DNA of 64,000 nucleotides from Candidatus Microbacterium colombiense (GTDB lineage Bacteria > Actinomycetota > Actinomycetes > Actinomycetales > Microbacteriaceae), in the NCBI GenBank assembly GCA_029203165.1, contig CP119308.1:1550001-1614000 (forward strand), in the 5' to 3' direction. The notes below the pieces were generated by a model, which was not told where the DNA came from, made no database searches, and worked only from the letters and a program-made list of their open reading frames with translations. The translations under genes and the position numbers were made by a program. The first letter of the stretch is position 1. The number at the start of each line of letters is the position of its first letter. Shown here piece after piece: positions 59,369-64,000 of the stretch.

Positions 59369-59381
59369 TGTCACCGTGACA
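59369..59381. promoter_or_regulatory. candidate NrtR operator
   Basis: TGTCACCGTGACA, a perfect palindrome (6-bp arms, one central C), 31-43 nt before the nrtR start, in the right place to repress the nad operon. Confidence 0.7.
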
Positions 59382-59463
59382 ATTAGTGCATCTTCATGAC
59401 GATGCGAGGCGCTGAGTCCGAAACGTTATCTCCCGGGCTCGACGGGGGTTGTCCCTCCGTTCC

Positions 59464-59494
59464 GGGTTTGTTAGGTTACTGTCCTAACAAACCC
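59464..59494. promoter_or_regulatory. 12-bp inverted repeat upstream of the ABC importer
   Basis: GGGTTTGTTAGG (59464-59475) and CCTAACAAACCC (59483-59494) around TTACTGT. It is A/T-richer than its surroundings, 113 nt before the solute-binding protein gene. It looks like a repressor or activator operator; as a hairpin it could also end transcripts. Confidence 0.6.
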
Positions 59495-59606
59495 CTTCGA
59501 GGCGTCCCGACAGGCGCCTTCCGGAGAGGTCCCCGATCCTCGACCTGGAGATCGGCTCCCTTGGAGAAATCCCTCCTGCAGTGCAGCACCGAGAGGAAAC
59601 ACAAGA

Positions 59607-61298
59607 ATGATGCGTAACGGCAAGCGCAAGATCGCGCTCACCGCAGTCGCGGGGGCCTCCGTCCTCGTGCTGGGGCTCACCGCCTGCGGCACCGGCGGCA
59701 GCGGCGACAACGGGAACGCGAACGGGGATCGTGCCCTTCGCGTCTGGGCGGGTAGCCAGACTCCGATCACCGCGAACTACAACCCCTTCGCTCCGACGGT
59801 GCTGCACGGCGCCCTCGGACCCATCCTCGAACCGCTCTTCTTCTTCAACAAGACGGCCGACTCCGAGCCGGTCGGCCTCATCGGCGACTCGTACGAGTAC
59901 AGCGAAGACGGCACCACGATCACGGTCAAGATCAAGCCCGACCTCAAGTGGAGCGACGGCAAGCCGCTCACCGCGAAGGACGTCGCGTTCTCCTTCAACT
60001 ACGAGGGCAACAACCCGGAGGGCAACGGCCTCACGTCCGCCGAGGCGACCGACGACACGACCGTGGTGCTGACCTACAGCAGCCCGCAGTTCACCACGAC
60101 CTTCGCCCGCCTGGGGTCGACGTACATCCTTCCCGAGCACGTCTGGGCGGACGTCACCGACTTCGCGAACTTCACGAACGAGGAGCCGGTCGGATCCGGC
60201 CCGTACGTGGTCGACAAGACCACGAGCGAGTCGTACACGCTCGTCGCCAACGAGAACTTCCGTGATGCCGACAAGCTGGGCGTCAAGAAGGTGCAGTACA
60301 TCGCCGTCGACAACAACCAGACCGCGCAGGACCTGCTCGCCGCCGGCAAGCTCGACTGGACGGGCATGTTCATCCCGAACCCGGACGACGTGACCTCGAA
60401 CGGCGCGATCGACTGGATCAACACCCCGCAGGACCCGACGGTCCTCTACACCTGCTCGAACGCCGAACTCGGCTGCACCGGTCCGCAGACCGACGTGGCG
60501 GTTCGCCAGGCGCTCAACGTCGCGATCGACCGCGGCACGATCAAGGAGAAGGCGTTCGTCGGCCTCACCGGCGACATCTCTCCGACGTTCGCGCTGCTTC
60601 CGCGTGACGACAAGTGGGTCGCCGACCCCGCGAACAAGGTCAGCCCGCAGGAGGCCAACGCGGCCGAAGCCGGCGAGATCCTCGAGGCGGCCGGCTACAC
60701 GAAGGACGGCGACTTCTACGCGAAGGACGGCGTTCCGCTCGAGCTCAACCTGATCTCGGTCGACGGCTGGACGGACTACAACGACGCCGCCAAGCTGATC
60801 TCCGAGCAGGCAGCCGCAGCCGGCATCAAGGTCAACGCCTCGACCGTGCAGTGGCAGGAGTTCTCCGACGCGCGTCAGGGCGGAGATTTCCAGTTGATCG
60901 TCGGCGGTGTCATCGGCACCTCCGTCGCCGACCCGTTCCAGATCTACCGCGACTGGTTCGGTGGCACGACGGTGGAGTCCACGAGCCCGGTGGGCGAGGA
61001 GATCCCTGCAGGCCGCTGGAACTTCAGCCGCTACAGCAACCCCAAGGTGGACGCCGCGATCCAGGCGGCCATCTCGACGAACGACGAAGCGGAGAAGAAG
61101 GAGCTCTACGGCACGATCCAGACCGAGATCGTCCGTGACCTTCCGTACATCCCGCTGGTGATCAACGCGACGCAGACCTTCTACAACACGAAGGACTTCA
61201 CCGGGTGGCCGACCGAGGACGACCTCTACGCCTTCCCGCCGTCGTGGGGTGCGATCGCGGCAGGGTACATCCTGACGCAGCTGCAGCCGGCCAAGTAA
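59607..61298 (+). CDS. family-5 solute-binding lipoprotein of an ABC importer
   Basis: 563 residues. Lipoprotein signal with VLVLGLTAC, lipidated Cys27, then a Gly/Asn-rich linker and the SBP_bac_5 fold (ALRVWAGSQTPITANYNPF, VKIKPDLKWSDGKPLTAKDVAF, VGSGPYVVDK, VRQALNVAIDRGTI). Family 5 binds peptides, nickel or oligosaccharides; in actinobacteria many members bind beta-linked oligosaccharides. The following genes encode both permeases and an ATPase. GAGAGGAAA lies before the start. Confidence 0.92.
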   Translation: MMRNGKRKIALTAVAGASVLVLGLTACGTGGSGDNGNANGDRALRVWAGSQTPITANYNPFAPTVLHGALGPILEPLFFFNKTADSEPVGLIGDSYEYSEDGTTITVKIKPDLKWSDGKPLTAKDVAFSFNYEGNNPEGNGLTSAEATDDTTVVLTYSSPQFTTTFARLGSTYILPEHVWADVTDFANFTNEEPVGSGPYVVDKTTSESYTLVANENFRDADKLGVKKVQYIAVDNNQTAQDLLAAGKLDWTGMFIPNPDDVTSNGAIDWINTPQDPTVLYTCSNAELGCTGPQTDVAVRQALNVAIDRGTIKEKAFVGLTGDISPTFALLPRDDKWVADPANKVSPQEANAAEAGEILEAAGYTKDGDFYAKDGVPLELNLISVDGWTDYNDAAKLISEQAAAAGIKVNASTVQWQEFSDARQGGDFQLIVGGVIGTSVADPFQIYRDWFGGTTVESTSPVGEEIPAGRWNFSRYSNPKVDAAIQAAISTNDEAEKKELYGTIQTEIVRDLPYIPLVINATQTFYNTKDFTGWPTEDDLYAFPPSWGAIAAGYILTQLQPAK

Positions 61299-61338
61299 TC
61301 CGACAGCAGTCGGGGAAGCAGGAAGTCTAGGAACGTAC

Positions 61339-62334
61339 ATGAAGTTCTATGCACGAAGAATCGGGTTCTACGCGTTCACGCTCTGGGCCGCGATCTCCAT
61401 CAACTTCCTGCTTCCCCGGCTCATGCCGGGGAATCCGGCGGACATCATGATCGCCAAGATGCAGCGAGCGGGCGGCGAGGTCTCCGAGACCACGATCCGC
61501 AACATCAAGCTCCTGCTCGGCGGCGATGACTCATCCCTCTGGGAGCAGTACCTCGCCTACTGGGGCCGCATGTTCCAGGGCGATCTGGGAGTGTCGGTCA
61601 CCAAGTTCCCCACTCCCGTCTCCGAGCTGATCGGGCAGGCGCTGCCCTGGACGCTCATCCTGGTCGGCACCGCCACCGTCATCTCCTTCATCCTCGGCGT
61701 CGTGCTCGGCGCCTGGGCGGGGTGGAAGCGCGGCACCTGGGTCGATCACCTGATCCCGGCGACCACCGTTCTGCAGTCGATCCCGTACTTCTGGATGGCC
61801 CTGCTCCTGGTCGCGGTCTTCGCGGTCGGGCTCGGATGGTTCCCGATCTTCGGCGGCTACGACGTCTTCGACTTCCCGGACGGCCCCGAGCCGACCTGGG
61901 CGTTCTTCACGAACGCGGTGTCGCACGCGATCCTCCCCGCCGTCACCATCGTGATCAGCTCAGTCGGAGGCTGGCTCTTCGGCATGCGCAACATGATGGT
62001 CTCGACCCTCGCCGAGGACTATGTCCTCACGGCGGAGGCGAAGGGCCTGCGCCCGCGCCGTATCCTCAGCACCTACGCCGCCCGCAACGCGGCGATCCCC
62101 TCGATCGCCGGCTTCTCGATCACGCTCGGCTTCGTGGTCGCAGGGTCCATCGTGATGGAACAGGTGTTCACCTATCCCGGCATCGGCAAGCTGATGTTCC
62201 AGGCCGTCACCAACAACGACTACGCCCTGATGCAGGGATTGTTCCTCGTCATCACGATCACGGTGCTCGCCGCCAACTTCATCATGGATCTCGTCTACGG
62301 ATTCATCGACCCGAGGGCTCGCCAGAATGTCTGA
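61339..62334 (+). CDS. ABC importer permease 1 (DppB/OppB type)
   Basis: 331 residues. The N-terminal helix (RIGFYAFTLWAAISINFLL) and the periplasmic loop with LMPGNPADIM are followed by the permease core with five helices; the EAA loop that meets the ATPase is LTAEAKGLRPRRILSTYAAR. The end overlaps permease 2 by 8 nt. Confidence 0.94.
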   Translation: MKFYARRIGFYAFTLWAAISINFLLPRLMPGNPADIMIAKMQRAGGEVSETTIRNIKLLLGGDDSSLWEQYLAYWGRMFQGDLGVSVTKFPTPVSELIGQALPWTLILVGTATVISFILGVVLGAWAGWKRGTWVDHLIPATTVLQSIPYFWMALLLVAVFAVGLGWFPIFGGYDVFDFPDGPEPTWAFFTNAVSHAILPAVTIVISSVGGWLFGMRNMMVSTLAEDYVLTAEAKGLRPRRILSTYAARNAAIPSIAGFSITLGFVVAGSIVMEQVFTYPGIGKLMFQAVTNNDYALMQGLFLVITITVLAANFIMDLVYGFIDPRARQNV

Positions 62335-63313
62335 TTCCGAGAACACGACCTCGACGCTGATCGTGAAGGATCAGCCGACGACCTCGCCCGCCAGCACCGT
62401 CACACTGGCGACGCAGAAGCCGCGCAAGGGGCGCGGGCTGCTTCCGAGCCGTTCGCCCAAGTTCATCCTCGGCGCGATCCTGGTGCTCGCGATCGTGCTG
62501 TTCGCGATCATCGCCCCGATCTTCTCGCAGAACCCGCGCAGCACCGACAACCCGGCGCTCGAACCGCCGTCGGCCGAGCACTGGCTCGGCACGACCAAGC
62601 TGGGCAACGACATGTTCGCCCAGCTCGCGATCGGTGCGCAGGGTTCTCTCCTGGTCGGCCTCGTGGCCGGCAGTATCGCGATCGTCCTGTCCCTGCTCTT
62701 CGGTGTCCTGGCCGGATACCTCGGCGGGTGGCGTGAGGACGGACTCGCGCTCCTCACCAACGTGATGATCGTGATCCCCGGCCTGCCGCTCGTCATGGTG
62801 ATCGCCTCGTTCGTTCCCCAGCGCAGCTGGCAGTTGGTCGCGTTCGTGCTCGGCATCACCTCCTGGGCCGGCGCCGCGTACGTGCTGCGTCTGCAGACGC
62901 GTTCGCTGCGCACCCGCGATTACGTATACGCCGCCAAGGTCGCGGGGGAGCGCTCGTTCCGGGTGATCCTGGTGGAGATCATGCCGAATCTGCTGCCCCT
63001 GCTGACCGCGCAGTTCCTGTTCGCGATCATCTTCGCGATCCTCGGCGAGGCAGGGCTGTCGTACCTCGGCCTCGGCCCGAACTCCTCCATCACCTGGGGG
63101 ACGATCCTCAACGACGCGCAGTCGGGTCAGGCCCTCGGTCGCGGCGCGTGGTGGTGGTTCATCCCACCGGGAGTCATGATCGCCGTGCTGGGAGCAGGGC
63201 TCGCCCTGATCAACTTCGCGATCGACGAGGTCATCAACCCGAAGCTGCGCAATGCGCCCGATGCCGCGCGCCGCGTGCGCAAGGCCGCCAAGACCAAGGG
63301 GGTCACCGCATGA
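62327..63313 (+). CDS. ABC importer permease 2 (DppC/OppC type)
   Basis: 328 residues from ATG 62327. A polar N-terminus precedes the first helix (FILGAILVLAIVLFAIIAPIF), the conserved HWLGTTKLGNDMFAQLAIGA loop (in DppC: HxLGTDxxGRD) and the EAA motif YAAKVAGERSFRVILVEIMPN. Codons end mostly in C, unlike the ATPase gene that follows by ATGA overlap. Confidence 0.94.
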   Translation: MSDSENTTSTLIVKDQPTTSPASTVTLATQKPRKGRGLLPSRSPKFILGAILVLAIVLFAIIAPIFSQNPRSTDNPALEPPSAEHWLGTTKLGNDMFAQLAIGAQGSLLVGLVAGSIAIVLSLLFGVLAGYLGGWREDGLALLTNVMIVIPGLPLVMVIASFVPQRSWQLVAFVLGITSWAGAAYVLRLQTRSLRTRDYVYAAKVAGERSFRVILVEIMPNLLPLLTAQFLFAIIFAILGEAGLSYLGLGPNSSITWGTILNDAQSGQALGRGAWWWFIPPGVMIAVLGAGLALINFAIDEVINPKLRNAPDAARRVRKAAKTKGVTA

Positions 63314-64000
63314 GTGAGGCTGTGTTGACGGCGCGGAATGTGTCGATCGAGTATGAGGTGGATCCGCCGGTGAAGGCGGTGCGGAATGTGTCGCTGACGC
63401 TGAACCGGGGGGAGATCCTGGGGTTGGCCGGGGAGTCCGGATGCGGCAAGACGACGCTCGCGTATGGGATGAATCGGTTGTTGAAGGCGCCGGCGTTGAT
63501 GACCGGTGGGGAGATCGTGTTCCATGACCGTGATGGGTCGGATATCGACATCGTGGGTTTGGATGGGGAGGGTCTCCGCGCGTTCCGGTGGGACAAGATC
63601 TCGATGGTGTTCCAGGGGGCGATGAATTCGTTGAACCCGGTGATCAGTGTGCGTGCGCAGATCTTCGACATCTTCGACACGCATCGTCCGGGGATGAGTA
63701 AGAAGGCGAAGACGGCGCGGGCGGAGGAGTTGCTCACGTTGGTGGGCGTTGATCCGGCCCGGTTGTCGAGTTTTCCGCATGAGTTGTCGGGTGGGATGCG
63801 GCAGCGGATGATGATCGCGATGGCGTTGGCGTTGGATCCGCAGGTGATGATCATGGATGAGCCGACGACGGCGTTGGATGTGGTGGTGCAGCGGGGCATC
63901 ATCCGGGAGATCATGCGGTTGCGGGAGAAGTTGGGGTTCGCGGTGATCTTCATCACGCATGATCTGCCGATGTTGATCGAGATCAGTGATCGGATCGCGG
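63310..64000 (+). CDS. ABC importer ATPase (DppD/OppD type), 3' end missing
   Basis: The first 230 residues are in the window. Walker A LAGESGCGKTTLAYG, Q-loop ISMVFQGAMNSLNPV, signature LSGGMRQRMMIAMAL, Walker B VMIMDEPTTALDVV and switch His in IFITHDLP are all canonical. Codon use differs sharply from the permease: third positions are mostly G or T (GTG, TTG, GAT, GGG, TCG, CGG) where upstream genes prefer C. This might reflect a different origin or recombination with a paralogue. Confidence 0.93.
   Translation, partial: MSEAVLTARNVSIEYEVDPPVKAVRNVSLTLNRGEILGLAGESGCGKTTLAYGMNRLLKAPALMTGGEIVFHDRDGSDIDIVGLDGEGLRAFRWDKISMVFQGAMNSLNPVISVRAQIFDIFDTHRPGMSKKAKTARAEELLTLVGVDPARLSSFPHELSGGMRQRMMIAMALALDPQVMIMDEPTTALDVVVQRGIIREIMRLREKLGFAVIFITHDLPMLIEISDRIA

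Noticed and set aside
1..64000. Mobile element, prophage or integrated plasmid
   Set aside because: No transposase, integrase, phage or partition gene, and no tRNA-associated direct repeats were seen.

Overview
The window is chromosomal DNA of a high-GC actinobacterium, very probably Microbacterium or a close Microbacteriaceae relative. The evidence is strongly GC-biased third codon positions, many GTG starts, the gene order eno - FtsB-like - DUF501, actinobacterial families such as DUF4307 and DUF4245, and a promoter style in which a TANNNT box lies 6 nt before the start codon. I see no transposase, integrase, prophage, plasmid function, rRNA operon or CRISPR array. It is core chromosome with a few accessory-looking points. 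The assignment rests on recognising families by eye; no search was run.

Layout. 1-7.5 kb: end of an O-methyltransferase, enolase, a divisome FtsB/DivIC-like gene, DUF501, a mycosin-like subtilisin, type II NADH dehydrogenase, a likely yybP-ykoY (manganese) riboswitch ahead of an uncharacterised Gly-rich protein, and a DedA protein. 7.5-16.7 kb: a short (class I) tRNA with a UAA anticodon, glutathione peroxidase with an OhrR-like regulator, a PLP enzyme coupled to a sugar-lactone oxidase, LemA, an AlkX/YcaQ-like DNA glycosylase, an AI-2E-type exporter coupled to threonine deaminase. 16.7-24.9 kb: greA, DUF4307, TrhA/hemolysin III, Z-prenyl transferase, aminotransferase V, PhoH, an AbiEi/DUF559 protein flanked by palindromic repeats, fumC. 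24.9-34.6 kb: carbonic anhydrase, DUF4245, xseB, xseA, ispH, an IclR regulator, two unknown genes, class II aldolase and GlpX. 34.6-48.3 kb: rmuC, a DnaQ-like exonuclease, a methyltransferase, ychF, small membrane and unknown genes, a CDF transporter coupled to a one-lobe solute-binding lipoprotein, an alpha/beta-hydrolase lacking its serine, an ABC-F ATPase, a mini LysR protein, HesB-like, GNAT, Dps and PlsC. 48.3-64 kb: divergent DHA2 and ABC exporters, SDR, glycosyltransferase 2, the nrtR-nadA-nadB-nadC-nifS operon for NAD synthesis, and a family-5 peptide/oligosaccharide ABC importer that runs off the window.

How the genes work together. eno, fbaA and glpX belong to glycolysis and gluconeogenesis. 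nadA, nadB and nadC make NAD from aspartate, with a Nudix-type regulator and a cysteine desulfurase that could serve the Fe-S cluster of NadA. Stress functions recur: peroxidase with a peroxide sensor, Dps, RmuC, AlkX-like and Exo VII. Many neighbours overlap by ATGA or GTGA, which implies translational coupling.

Two cautions. Three places (2.1-3.2 kb, 37.78-38.25 kb and 39.5-39.7 kb) carry clusters of compensating one-base indels in genes whose protein blocks are otherwise perfect; I read these as consensus errors, not decay. Start codons were chosen from context, using Shine-Dalgarno sequences, overlaps or the fixed -10 spacing.
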